Both the position numbers and the translations under genes were made by a program. A stretch of 64,000 bases of DNA from an uncultured Clostridia bacterium (GTDB lineage: Bacteria; Bacillota; Clostridia; Christensenellales; Borkfalkiaceae): the NCBI GenBank assembly GCA_934271735.1, contig CAKQSB010000007.1, forward strand, positions 40,979-104,978, in the 5' to 3' direction. The first letter of the stretch is position 1. Every line of letters begins with the position of its first letter. Of the stretch, positions 1-7,443 are shown one piece after another. The notes under the pieces are model-generated. The model was not told where the DNA came from and did no database searches. It saw nothing but the letters and a program-made list of their open reading frames with translations.

Positions 1-300
1 TCGCAAGGTATGATCGTAATCGACGACAACCTCATAAACGCCGACGAAGAATACAAGAAAAATCTTCGCCATAAGGACAACTTAGCGGGCGTTGCGCCGT
101 GGTCGTGGCAACTTGTGAAACGCTTTGCCGGCGGCGAAACGACAACCCTTGCTAACGGCGTTATCGATTATTGTCTGCTTTCCGACGGCTCCGTTGCTTA
201 CACAAACGGCAAGCATATAGTCATAATTTCTTCCGACGGCAAAAAAACAAAAATCGCCGATACAGACCTCTGCACAAGAATTTCCTGTTTTAAAAAATAA
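1..300 (+). CDS. C-terminal part of an unidentified protein, cut by the window edge
   Basis: The frame is open from base 1 to the TAA at 298-300, so the methionine at base 10 need not be the start and the gene probably continues to the left. About 99 residues are visible. The part from residue 40 on reads like one or two beta-propeller or beta-hairpin repeats (phrases such as LSDGSVAYTNG and IISSDGKKTKI, with short strands around SDG turns). Such repeats occur in secreted or surface TolB/DUF5050-like proteins. No catalytic motif is visible and the function is not recognised. It converges on recA, and a shared hairpin terminator lies between them. Confidence 0.55.
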   Translation, partial: SQGMIVIDDNLINADEEYKKNLRHKDNLAGVAPWSWQLVKRFAGGETTTLANGVIDYCLLSDGSVAYTNGKHIVIISSDGKKTKIADTDLCTRISCFKK

Positions 301-320
301 GCCTGAAACGCTTTTATTTT

Positions 321-357
321 ACTTGCGCCTTTCCCGACTAACGGAAAAGGCGCAAGT
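321..357. terminator. Bidirectional rho-independent terminator between the left-edge gene and recA
   Basis: A perfect 12-bp stem (321-332 with 346-357, ACTTGCGCCTTT and its complement) is followed on the plus strand by a T-rich run (TTATTTATCTTTTTTT) and on the minus strand by a T-rich stretch, the complement of 308-320. It sits between two convergent genes and can serve both. Confidence 0.85.
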
Positions 358-370
358 TATTTATCTTTTT

Positions 371-1381
371 TTACTGCGCGGATTCTGTTTTGCCCTGCGC
401 AACCGCTTCTCTTATTTTTGTTTCGATTTCCTTTGCGATCTCGGGATTGTTGGCAAGATATTCTTTCGCCTTGTCTCTGCCCTGCGCGATCTTCTCTCCG
501 TTATAAGAGAACCACGAACCGCTCTTTTCGAGAATACCTTTTTCCACACCGAGGTCTACAAGGCAACCCGTCTGGGAAATTCCCTCGCCGTAAATGATAT
601 CGAATTCAGCCGTCTTAAACGGGGGCGCAAGCTTGTTCTTAACGATTTTGGCTTTCGTTCTGTTACCGAACATACCGTCGCTGTCCTTCAATGCGTCGGC
701 TTTTCTTACGTCTATTCTTACCGACGCATAGAATTTCAAAGCCTTGCCGCCGGGCGTGACTTCGGGATTTCCGAACATAACGCCGACCTTTTCTCTGAGC
801 TGATTGATGAAAATAACGCAGGTTTTGGACTTGTTCGTGATACCCGTGAGCTTACGAAGAGCCTGAGACATAAGTCTTGCCTGCAAACCGACATGACTAT
901 CTCCCATATCGCCTTCGATTTCCGCCTTAGGCGTAAGCGCGGCGACAGAGTCTACAACAACGATATCGACCGCTCCGCTTCGAACAAGACTTTCGGTTAT
1001 GTCGAGAGCCTGTTCGCCCGTGTCGGGCTGCGAAACGTACAAATCGTCGAGGTTTACTCCGAGTTTAGCGGCGTAAACGGGGTCGAGAGCGTGTTCTGCG
1101 TCGATAAACGCGGCAACACCGCCCGCTTTCTGTGTCTGAGCGATAACGTGCAACGCAACGGTTGTTTTACCCGAAGATTCGGGTCCGAAAATCTCGATAA
1201 TTCTTCCGCGCGGAACGCCGCCTATTCCGAGGGCTAAGTCCAGCGTGAGACAGCCCGTGGGGATAACGTCGATCGCGATGTCGGCAGAACTTTGACCGAG
1301 CTTCATAATCGCCCCTTTTCCGTACTGCTTTTCGATCTCTTTCAGAACAAGATCTAAAGCTTTTTGTTTTTCTTCTAACAT
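371..1381 (-). CDS. recA: Recombinase RecA
   Basis: This is the ATP-dependent DNA strand-exchange protein of homologous recombination and SOS induction. The 336-residue product has the usual RecA length and layout. Walker [10 protein letters not shown] is near residues 66-74, followed by the [10 protein letters not shown] segment, the Walker B region ([12 protein letters not shown]) and the [15 protein letters not shown] loop-2 region. The C-terminal tail is short. The start has a good ribosome-binding site, AGGAG five bases before the ATG. It is the last gene of a leftward run after the cinA-like gene; recA next to cinA is a common bacterial arrangement. No clear LexA box was seen in the 27-bp gap upstream, so transcription probably comes from further up the operon. 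Confidence 0.98.
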   Translation of the reverse strand: MLEEKQKALDLVLKEIEKQYGKGAIMKLGQSSADIAIDVIPTGCLTLDLALGIGGVPRGRIIEIFGPESSGKTTVALHVIAQTQKAGGVAAFIDAEHALDPVYAAKLGVNLDDLYVSQPDTGEQALDITESLVRSGAVDIVVVDSVAALTPKAEIEGDMGDSHVGLQARLMSQALRKLTGITNKSKTCVIFINQLREKVGVMFGNPEVTPGGKALKFYASVRIDVRKADALKDSDGMFGNRTKAKIVKNKLAPPFKTAEFDIIYGEGISQTGCLVDLGVEKGILEKSGSWFSYNGEKIAQGRDKAKEYLANNPEIAKEIETKIREAVAQGKTESAQ

Positions 1382-1408
1382 TTTATCTCCTGTCAGGGAT
1401 TTACTCCC

Positions 1409-2131
1409 TTAAATATTTTTTACGCTTTTAATCGCCAGAAACAAAGCCGTCTGAACGCCCTTTTCCGTAATTTCCGCTCTGTTTCCTTCAAATTTATATC
1501 TGTAAACCGAAATACCCTGCGCAGTTCCCACGGCGATATAACATAGCCCCACGGGAAAACCCGATTCGTCGGTATTCGGACCGGCAAGACCGGTCGTGGA
1601 AAGAACTATATCCGATTTTTCTTCGCTTAAAAGTCCTTTCGCCATTTCGCCCGCAACTTGCGAAGAAACGGGTTTGTTTATTCTTATCGCCTCTTCGGAA
1701 ACATTAAGTCTTTTGATTTTCGCTTCGCTGTCATAAGCGACTACGCCTTCGTAAAAGACATTACTCGCGCCCGGCACGGAAATTATTCTCGCGGAAAGAT
1801 TCCCGCCCGTGAAAGACTCCGCAACGGAGATTTTCAGTTTTCCGAGCTTTAAAATGTAAACGAGAACGTCCTGCAAACTCGCGTCGTACTCCGCATAAAC
1901 GTTTTCGGGAAACGAAAGAAAAAATTCTTTTGCCGCCTCGGCAGCTTCCGAAGTCGCCGCATGCGATAACGCTTTAAAAGTTATCTTTACGTCGAGTAAG
2001 TTTCTTTCGACGGAAATTTCCGTGTTTTTATATGTCTCTTTTATCGCCGTGATTTTACTTTCGAGTTTTTCTCGCGAAATCCCGAACGCTTTTAAAATCG
2101 CAACGCCGTGAAAAACGTTTTCTTCGTTCAT
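1409..2131 (-). CDS. CinA C-terminal-type protein (PncC-like nicotinamide-nucleotide amidase) with a KH-like linker, lacking the CinA N-terminal domain
   Basis: The C-terminal 140 residues match the CinA/PncC amidase fold, which deamidates nicotinamide mononucleotide. The signature is AESFTGG at 104-110, where most relatives have AESCTGG; the catalytic serine is kept. It is followed by a PGASNVFYEGVVAYDSEAK segment and TTGLAGP. The first 90 residues resemble the linker (KH-type) domain of full-length CinA, but the 150-residue N-terminal nucleotide-pyrophosphatase domain is absent: the gene starts at ATG 2131, which overlaps the pgsA stop by one base (TAATG). So this is either a natural two-domain form or the remnant of a full CinA. 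It lies between pgsA and recA, the normal Gram-positive location of cinA. Confidence 0.85.
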   Translation of the reverse strand: MNEENVFHGVAILKAFGISREKLESKITAIKETYKNTEISVERNLLDVKITFKALSHAATSEAAEAAKEFFLSFPENVYAEYDASLQDVLVYILKLGKLKISVAESFTGGNLSARIISVPGASNVFYEGVVAYDSEAKIKRLNVSEEAIRINKPVSSQVAGEMAKGLLSEEKSDIVLSTTGLAGPNTDESGFPVGLCYIAVGTAQGISVYRYKFEGNRAEITEKGVQTALFLAIKSVKNI

Positions 2132-2730
2132 TAACCTTTAAAAACCTCTTTGTTCTTAATAAGGTACGAACAACCCGAAATTATCGTTAAAATAACCGAG
2201 ATACCAAAGCACGCAAGCCCTATATAGTCAAAAATCATTCCGACTGACGGCGCGATTGTAAGCAAATCTCCCGTGAGAAGTAAAACGATAATCGTAACGT
2301 CCGTGAAAAAGGTCTTTATTTTACCCGTCATTTCCGCGGCTAAAACGATACCTTTTTTCGCCGCCATCATACGGAGCGAAGAAACGACCATTTCTCTCGC
2401 CATTATTATCGCGACGCCTACGCCGCCGTAAATCATACCGATCGTGCCGAGCTGATTGAAAACGTTTGTTTCGTAAGGATCGGAAAGAAGAACGATAAGT
2501 CCGGATAAAACAAGGACTTTATCGGCAATCGGGTCGAGAAATTTTCCCAGATCGGTTACCATATTGTACTTTCTCGCGATGTAACCGTCGAAAAAATCGG
2601 TAATCGAAGCTATTGCAAAAATGCCGAGCGCAACAATATAATGTCCCGTGAAAAAGCCGAGATAAAATGCCGTTATGAAAAACGGGATTAAAATCAGTCT
2701 CAGCATCGTGAGTTTGTTTGGAAGATTCAT
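2131..2730 (-). CDS. pgsA: CDP-diacylglycerol-glycerol-3-phosphate 3-phosphatidyltransferase
   Basis: This membrane enzyme makes phosphatidylglycerol phosphate, the first committed step to phosphatidylglycerol and cardiolipin. The complete CDP-alcohol phosphotransferase motif is visible: D45-x2-D48-G49-x2-A52-R53-x8-G62-x3-D66-x3-D70. Several hydrophobic segments (about residues 8-42, 72-82, 100-116, 140-160 and 166-190) fit a six-helix membrane protein. Its length of 199 residues is normal. It is tightly packed: the rimO stop ends just before its ATG, and its own TAA overlaps the ATG of the cinA-like gene. The order rimO-pgsA-cinA-recA is typical of Firmicutes. Confidence 0.96.
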   Translation of the reverse strand: MNLPNKLTMLRLILIPFFITAFYLGFFTGHYIVALGIFAIASITDFFDGYIARKYNMVTDLGKFLDPIADKVLVLSGLIVLLSDPYETNVFNQLGTIGMIYGGVGVAIIMAREMVVSSLRMMAAKKGIVLAAEMTGKIKTFFTDVTIIVLLLTGDLLTIAPSVGMIFDYIGLACFGISVILTIISGCSYLIKNKEVFKG

Positions 2731-2731
2731 T

Positions 2732-4066
2732 TTATGCCTCCGTAGCCTCGCCGTAAAGATCGTAAGCGTCTGCTTTTTTTATCTTTACGTTATAGTATTC
2801 GCCCTGTCGTATTTCTCCGGCGTATGTGAAATATACTTTTCCGTCGATTTCGGGAGCGGAAAAATACGCTCTGCCGTAAAAAGACTGCTTTTCGTAATCC
2901 ACGCCGTCGCAAAGAACCTCGAGCGTTTTACCTATGTATCCTTTATTTCTTTCTTTCGAAACTTTTTTCTGCGTGTCGTAAAGCTTTTTAACTCTCGCTT
3001 CCTTAACGCTTTCGTCTATCTGCCCGGGAAGTTTATAAGCGGGCGTTCCCTCTTCTCTCGAATATGCAAAGAAGCCCGCATTTGTAAGTTTTGCCGTTTT
3101 TATAAACTCCACAAGGTTTTCGAACTGCTCTTCCGTTTCGCCCGGAAACCCTGCGATAAACGTAGATCTTATCGCGATACCGGGAATTTCCTTTCTCAAT
3201 TTATCGAACAAACGAAGATACCCTTCGCCCGTACCCTGTCTGTTCATACGCTTTAATACTTCGGGCGAGCTGTGCTGCAAAGGAATATCAAGATATTTGA
3301 TAATCTTTTTATTGTTTTTGATTTCGGCAATAAGCTCGTCCGTTATCTTTTCGGGATAACAATACAAAAGTCTTACGGAACGGATATTGTCGAGTTCGGT
3401 GAGATTTTTTAAAAGCTCGGCAAGCTTGTTTTCGCCGTACAGATCCTCGCCGTATCTCGTTATGTCCTGCGCGACGAGAATAAGTTCTTTCACTTCGCCC
3501 AAAGCTTTCGTTTCTTCTATAAGATCTTCCTGCTTTTCGGAACGATACCTGCCGCGGATAGAAGGAATGAGACAATACGTGCAATGATTGTCGCAACCGT
3601 CCGCGATTTTGAGGTAAGCGTAATGAAGAGGGGTCGTTACAACCCTATTTTCACTCTTGAATTCTTTTGCTTTACCGACAAAATTTACTCTTTCGCCCTT
3701 ATAGGCAAGCTCGATAGCTTCGGGAAGAAGCTCGTAATCGCCCGTTCCAAGAAACACGTTCACTTCCGTGAATTCGTCGAACATATCGTTTACGAATTTC
3801 TGCGGCATACAACCCGTTAAAATAATTTTTTCGAGCCTGCCGCTTTTTCTCAGTTCGTTTACCTCTAAAACCGTTTCGATCGCTTCTCTTCTCGAGCTTT
3901 CGAGGAAAGCGCAGGAGTTTACGATTATTATCTCCGCGTCTTCTTTTTCCTGCGTGATTTTGTCACTGCCTAAGATAGCAAGCATTTTTTCGGTGTCAAC
4001 TCTGTTTTTATCGCACCCGAGCGAAATAACGCCGATTGTTTTTTCCTTGAATTTATTAAACGTCAT
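2732..4066 (-). CDS. rimO: Ribosomal protein S12 methylthiotransferase RimO
   Basis: This radical-SAM enzyme adds a methylthio group to the conserved aspartate of ribosomal protein S12. The N-terminal UPF0004 domain has cluster cysteines C18 (SLGCDKN), C52 (NSCAF) and C86 (TGCMP). The radical-SAM triad CxxxCxxC is at C158, C162 and C165 (CDNHCTYC). A TRAM-like domain forms the C terminus. The SLGCDKNRVD start distinguishes RimO from the tRNA enzyme MiaB. The ATG lies inside the end of ftsK, an 11-bp overlap, with GGAG only three bases before it, so translation is probably coupled to ftsK. Confidence 0.96.
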   Translation of the reverse strand: MTFNKFKEKTIGVISLGCDKNRVDTEKMLAILGSDKITQEKEDAEIIIVNSCAFLESSRREAIETVLEVNELRKSGRLEKIILTGCMPQKFVNDMFDEFTEVNVFLGTGDYELLPEAIELAYKGERVNFVGKAKEFKSENRVVTTPLHYAYLKIADGCDNHCTYCLIPSIRGRYRSEKQEDLIEETKALGEVKELILVAQDITRYGEDLYGENKLAELLKNLTELDNIRSVRLLYCYPEKITDELIAEIKNNKKIIKYLDIPLQHSSPEVLKRMNRQGTGEGYLRLFDKLRKEIPGIAIRSTFIAGFPGETEEQFENLVEFIKTAKLTNAGFFAYSREEGTPAYKLPGQIDESVKEARVKKLYDTQKKVSKERNKGYIGKTLEVLCDGVDYEKQSFYGRAYFSAPEIDGKVYFTYAGEIRQGEYYNVKIKKADAYDLYGEATEA

Positions 4067-6929
4067 AATCTCCGTAAAGTTCCTTAAAGTCTTCCATAGA
4101 AAGGGTTACCTGTTTTTGTTTTCCGCCCTGACTGTCAAGAACATAGCCTTTGGAAACCATCCAGTCGTATATTTTTGCCGCTTTCGGGAATCCGCAGGAT
4201 TTAAGTCTTCTCTGTATCATAGAAATAGATATGCTGCCCGTTTCGACGGCGATTCTCAACGCCTCGACGTAATAATCGGGTACTTTTTCTTCTCCGCCCG
4301 TAACGTTTTCTATTTGCGGGTTTGCATCCTTGTCTATCTCTTTCATCGCCGCTTCGTTGAAATAGCTCTCGTTGTTATCGCGAATGTAATTTACCACGGC
4401 TTTAATCTCCTCCATATCGATATACGCGCCCTGCGCTCTTTCCATATTCGCCATATAGCTCATACGATAAAGCAAATCGCCGTTGCCGAGAAGCTTTTCC
4501 GCGCCGCCTTCGCCGATAATCGTTGTGGAGTCCGTCGCGTTGGACATTTTGAACGCCATTCTCGAAATGAAGTTGGTTTTTATCGAACCTTCGATAATGT
4601 TTACCGACGGACGCTGAGTCGCGAGGATAAGATACATGCCCGCCGCTCTCGCTTTCTGTGCAAGTCTTCCTATCTTCTCTTCGATAACCTTTTTATCGGT
4701 GGACATAAGGTCGGCAAATTCGTCGATTATGATAACGATTTTCGGAAGCTTACGTTCCTTTCTCGGATCGATAAGGTCGTTATACTCGTCGATATTGTGA
4801 ACGACGAGTTCCGCCATTTTCGTGTATCTCGCTTCCATTTCCTTAACCGCCCAACCGAGCATCGCAACCGCCGTTTTCGCGTCGGTTATGATATCGCCGA
4901 ACAAAAGATGAGGTATTCCCTCGAAGACTTTGAATTCGACAAGTTTGGGGTCGACGATTATAAGTCTCAAATCCGCAGGGCTGTATTTATAGAACCAGCT
5001 GATAAGAAGGGAGTTAAGCCCTACGCTCTTACCCGTTCCGCTCGCGCCCGCGATAAGCATATGCAACGTTTTCGTCAAATCCGCAACAACGGGATTGCCG
5101 ACGATATCTTTACCGATAGCGAACGTAAGAGCCGTTTTCTTTGTATTTTTGAAAACGTCGCTGTCGATTACGTCTCTTAAACCTACGATTGAACGTTGTT
5201 CGTTCGCAACCTCTACGCCGATAAGCGATGTGCCGGGAATAGGCGTGATACGGATGTCGTTTTTAGTCTGTAAACGAAGTTTTAAATCGTCCGCATATTT
5301 TAAAACCGTTTTTATCGAAACGTTATCGGGGATTGCTATATCGAATCTCGTTACGGTAGGTCCGTGGACGATATTCGCAAGGCTTGCTTCCACCCCGCCG
5401 AGGACTTTAAGCGTGTTTATGATTCTGGTCGCTTTGTCGCGTTTGAAAAATTCGACATCGGCGTAATTTTCCTGCGACGAATAAGATTTCAGAAGATCTA
5501 AAGGCGGTGCGTTGTACTTGAAGTTGAGCGGCATTTCGTCGAAAGGATTATGCTCTTTCTCCTCTTCTTCCGCGTTCACTTTCGCCGATTTTTTCTCCCG
5601 AGATAAATCGGCTTCTTTTTTCTCGGGTTTCAAAGAATCGGTTTTTCTCTTGTTCACGCTTTCGTATTCTTCATAGCCGGAATAATCCGTCTGCGGTTCT
5701 TCCGCGAAAGGTTCGTCGAAATCTATCCCGTCGGAATCGGACAGAACTTCGTCGCTGACCTTGCTGTTCACCTCTTCCATATCCGTCTCGATATCGCCGC
5801 TGCGATAATCCGCGGCCTTTTTCTCGGCGTGTCTGGATACGGCGGCTTTAAAGGAATTCGGCATATAAATATCGCCGTTTATTCCCGTTTCGTCGATGCC
5901 GTCGGAAGCATCGTAAGAATCCTTACGCTTATCGTAACGATCGGAAGAATTATCTCTTTTACCGTAATCGCTCGTTTCCGACGTCGTTCCCGAGCCCGAC
6001 TTAACATATCTCAGTTTGCTTTCGAAATCTTTATTGTATTCTTCGCTGTAAAGCGAGGTTTGCCCCTGTGCACGATTTGCTGTATTGCCGCCGCGGTCGT
6101 AACCTTTATCGTAACCGTTGTCACGCCCGCCGACCTCGTCGAACTCCTCTTCGTCCTCTCTCATTTCGAAATCGGAATCGCCGACGACGAGAGTTTTTCT
6201 CTTATGCGGCATAACGACGTTTGCGGAAGCGTAAGTTCTTTTCTCCTCGCGCGGAGTTTTTTCCGCCTCGCTCCTCGAACGCGCAACCGTCGAAAATTCT
6301 TCGTCGGGTTCGGAATAAGGTCTGTTGTCTTTATTGTCGGGTTTGTTTTTATCGGTTTTTTCTTCACCCTGCCGTTTATCGGCGGTTTTATCCGATTTCG
6401 CGGCGGGAAACGCAAACTTCACCGCGGCAAAACCGCACAAAAGCGCGATAACCGCCCAAATCACGTAAGTTCCCGCAAGCGAAACGCCCGAAACGAGAAG
6501 ATGATCGAGCGATGCGAAAAGCGCGCCGCCTATCGTGGACGTGGCAAGTCCGCCGTTCTCTTTGACCGCTCCGAAAACGCGCGCGACGTAATCGCCGAGC
6601 GTTTCGTCGGGGTTAATCGGAGAAGCAATCAGATGAGCTATCGCGAAACCGCAAAAAAGGCATATGAAAATCATAACGGCGACCAAAGCGCCGCGTTTTG
6701 ACAATTTAATTTTGCCTGTAAGCATTTTCAATCCGAAAAAGAAAAGCAAAATAATGATAGGAAATGTAAAATATCCTGTCGATCCGAGCAAAAACGCCTG
6801 CATTATGCCGCCGACGGGGTAAAAAACGGAATTACCCGTGACGAGAGAGAAAAATAAAAACAACGCCACGAGCATCAAAGCCATTCCGCACAACTCTTTA
6901 TTTATAAACGCATCGTCTTTCCGTGCCAA
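4056..6929 (-). CDS. ftsK: DNA translocase FtsK/SpoIIIE
   Basis: This is a septum-anchored motor that pumps chromosomal DNA during division or sporulation. The N terminus has four membrane segments in the first 190 residues. A long polar linker rich in D, E, R, K and S follows (about 190-480), then the RecA-like motor with Walker A GASGTGKS near residue 630 and Walker B IIIDEFADLM. A C-terminal winged-helix gamma domain ends the protein. The longest frame opens at a GTG at 6938, but GAGGTG of the ribosome-binding site covers that codon. A TTG at 6927-6929, six bases after GAGGTG, is the better start and gives 957 residues. The promoter is at 6961-6989. Whether it acts in sporulation cannot be decided here. 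Confidence 0.95.
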   Translation of the reverse strand: MARKDDAFINKELCGMALMLVALFLFFSLVTGNSVFYPVGGIMQAFLLGSTGYFTFPIIILLFFFGLKMLTGKIKLSKRGALVAVMIFICLFCGFAIAHLIASPINPDETLGDYVARVFGAVKENGGLATSTIGGALFASLDHLLVSGVSLAGTYVIWAVIALLCGFAAVKFAFPAAKSDKTADKRQGEEKTDKNKPDNKDNRPYSEPDEEFSTVARSRSEAEKTPREEKRTYASANVVMPHKRKTLVVGDSDFEMREDEEEFDEVGGRDNGYDKGYDRGGNTANRAQGQTSLYSEEYNKDFESKLRYVKSGSGTTSETSDYGKRDNSSDRYDKRKDSYDASDGIDETGINGDIYMPNSFKAAVSRHAEKKAADYRSGDIETDMEEVNSKVSDEVLSDSDGIDFDEPFAEEPQTDYSGYEEYESVNKRKTDSLKPEKKEADLSREKKSAKVNAEEEEKEHNPFDEMPLNFKYNAPPLDLLKSYSSQENYADVEFFKRDKATRIINTLKVLGGVEASLANIVHGPTVTRFDIAIPDNVSIKTVLKYADDLKLRLQTKNDIRITPIPGTSLIGVEVANEQRSIVGLRDVIDSDVFKNTKKTALTFAIGKDIVGNPVVADLTKTLHMLIAGASGTGKSVGLNSLLISWFYKYSPADLRLIIVDPKLVEFKVFEGIPHLLFGDIITDAKTAVAMLGWAVKEMEARYTKMAELVVHNIDEYNDLIDPRKERKLPKIVIIIDEFADLMSTDKKVIEEKIGRLAQKARAAGMYLILATQRPSVNIIEGSIKTNFISRMAFKMSNATDSTTIIGEGGAEKLLGNGDLLYRMSYMANMERAQGAYIDMEEIKAVVNYIRDNNESYFNEAAMKEIDKDANPQIENVTGGEEKVPDYYVEALRIAVETGSISISMIQRRLKSCGFPKAAKIYDWMVSKGYVLDSQGGKQKQVTLSMEDFKELYGDYDV

Positions 6930-6960
6930 GGAAAACACCTCTTATATATAGTATACAATT

Positions 6961-6989
6961 ATTATAACATAACGAAAAACGTTTTTCAA
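6961..6989 (-). promoter_or_regulatory. Sigma-A-type promoter of ftsK
   Basis: On the minus strand TTGAAA (6984-6989) and TATAAT (6961-6966) are separated by exactly 17 bp. Transcription would start near 6954, about 25 bases before the proposed TTG start of ftsK. This promoter probably drives ftsK-rimO-pgsA-cinA'-recA. Confidence 0.8.
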
Positions 6990-7095
6990 GCGTATTGAGT
7001 GTTCTCTTTATAAAATTTTAAAACTTAAATTTCACAGCAAAACTTCATGGTTAAATTATTGCCGACGCTCGGAAATTTAAAAATAAGGGCATTAA

Positions 7096-7119
7096 AAAAA
7101 CGCCGTTGCCGGCGTTTTT
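7096..7119 (-). terminator. Terminator after acpP
   Basis: A 10-bp stem (AAAAACGCCG, 7096-7105, with 7110-7119) and a four-base loop lie just past the acpP stop. A run of T follows on the minus strand. It separates acpP from the ftsK unit. Confidence 0.85.
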
Positions 7120-7124
7120 GATTT

Positions 7125-7355
7125 TTAATTATTTTCGTCGATAATCTTAACAATATCTCCGACGGTTTTAAGCCTGTCGGCGTCGTCCTCGGTTACGGTT
7201 ACGCCGAATTCGTCTTCCATTGCCATAAGAAGCTGGACAATATCGATGGAATCCGCGCCGAGATCTTTCACAACGTCGCTGCTTATGTTAATGCTTTCTT
7301 CCGAAATGCCGAGCTGTTCCGCAATTATCGAGACAACCTTAGAATATGTATCCAT
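7125..7355 (-). CDS. acpP: Acyl carrier protein
   Basis: This small acidic carrier holds growing acyl chains on a phosphopantetheine arm in fatty-acid synthesis. The 76-residue product has the attachment site GADSIDIVQL with serine 36 modified by holo-ACP synthase, followed by the recognition helix LLMAMEDEFG. The ribosome-binding site GGAGG lies six bases before the ATG. It has its own strong promoter and its own terminator, so it is likely a single-gene, highly expressed unit. No other fatty-acid gene is in the window. Confidence 0.97.
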   Translation of the reverse strand: MDTYSKVVSIIAEQLGISEESINISSDVVKDLGADSIDIVQLLMAMEDEFGVTVTEDDADRLKTVGDIVKIIDENN

Positions 7356-7398
7356 TTTATTCCTCCGTGAGTGTTGCGGCGCACCGGCCGTCTTTAAG

Positions 7399-7427
7399 AG
7401 TATAACCTATCTTTGCGGCTTTGTCAA
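7399..7427 (-). promoter_or_regulatory. Strong promoter of acpP
   Basis: On the minus strand TTGACA (7422-7427, perfect consensus) and TATACT (7399-7404) have a 17-bp spacer. The expected transcript start is near 7392, giving a leader of about 37 bases. It fills most of the gap between the tex stop and acpP. Confidence 0.85.
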
Positions 7428-7443
7428 ACCTTTTTTCGGATTT

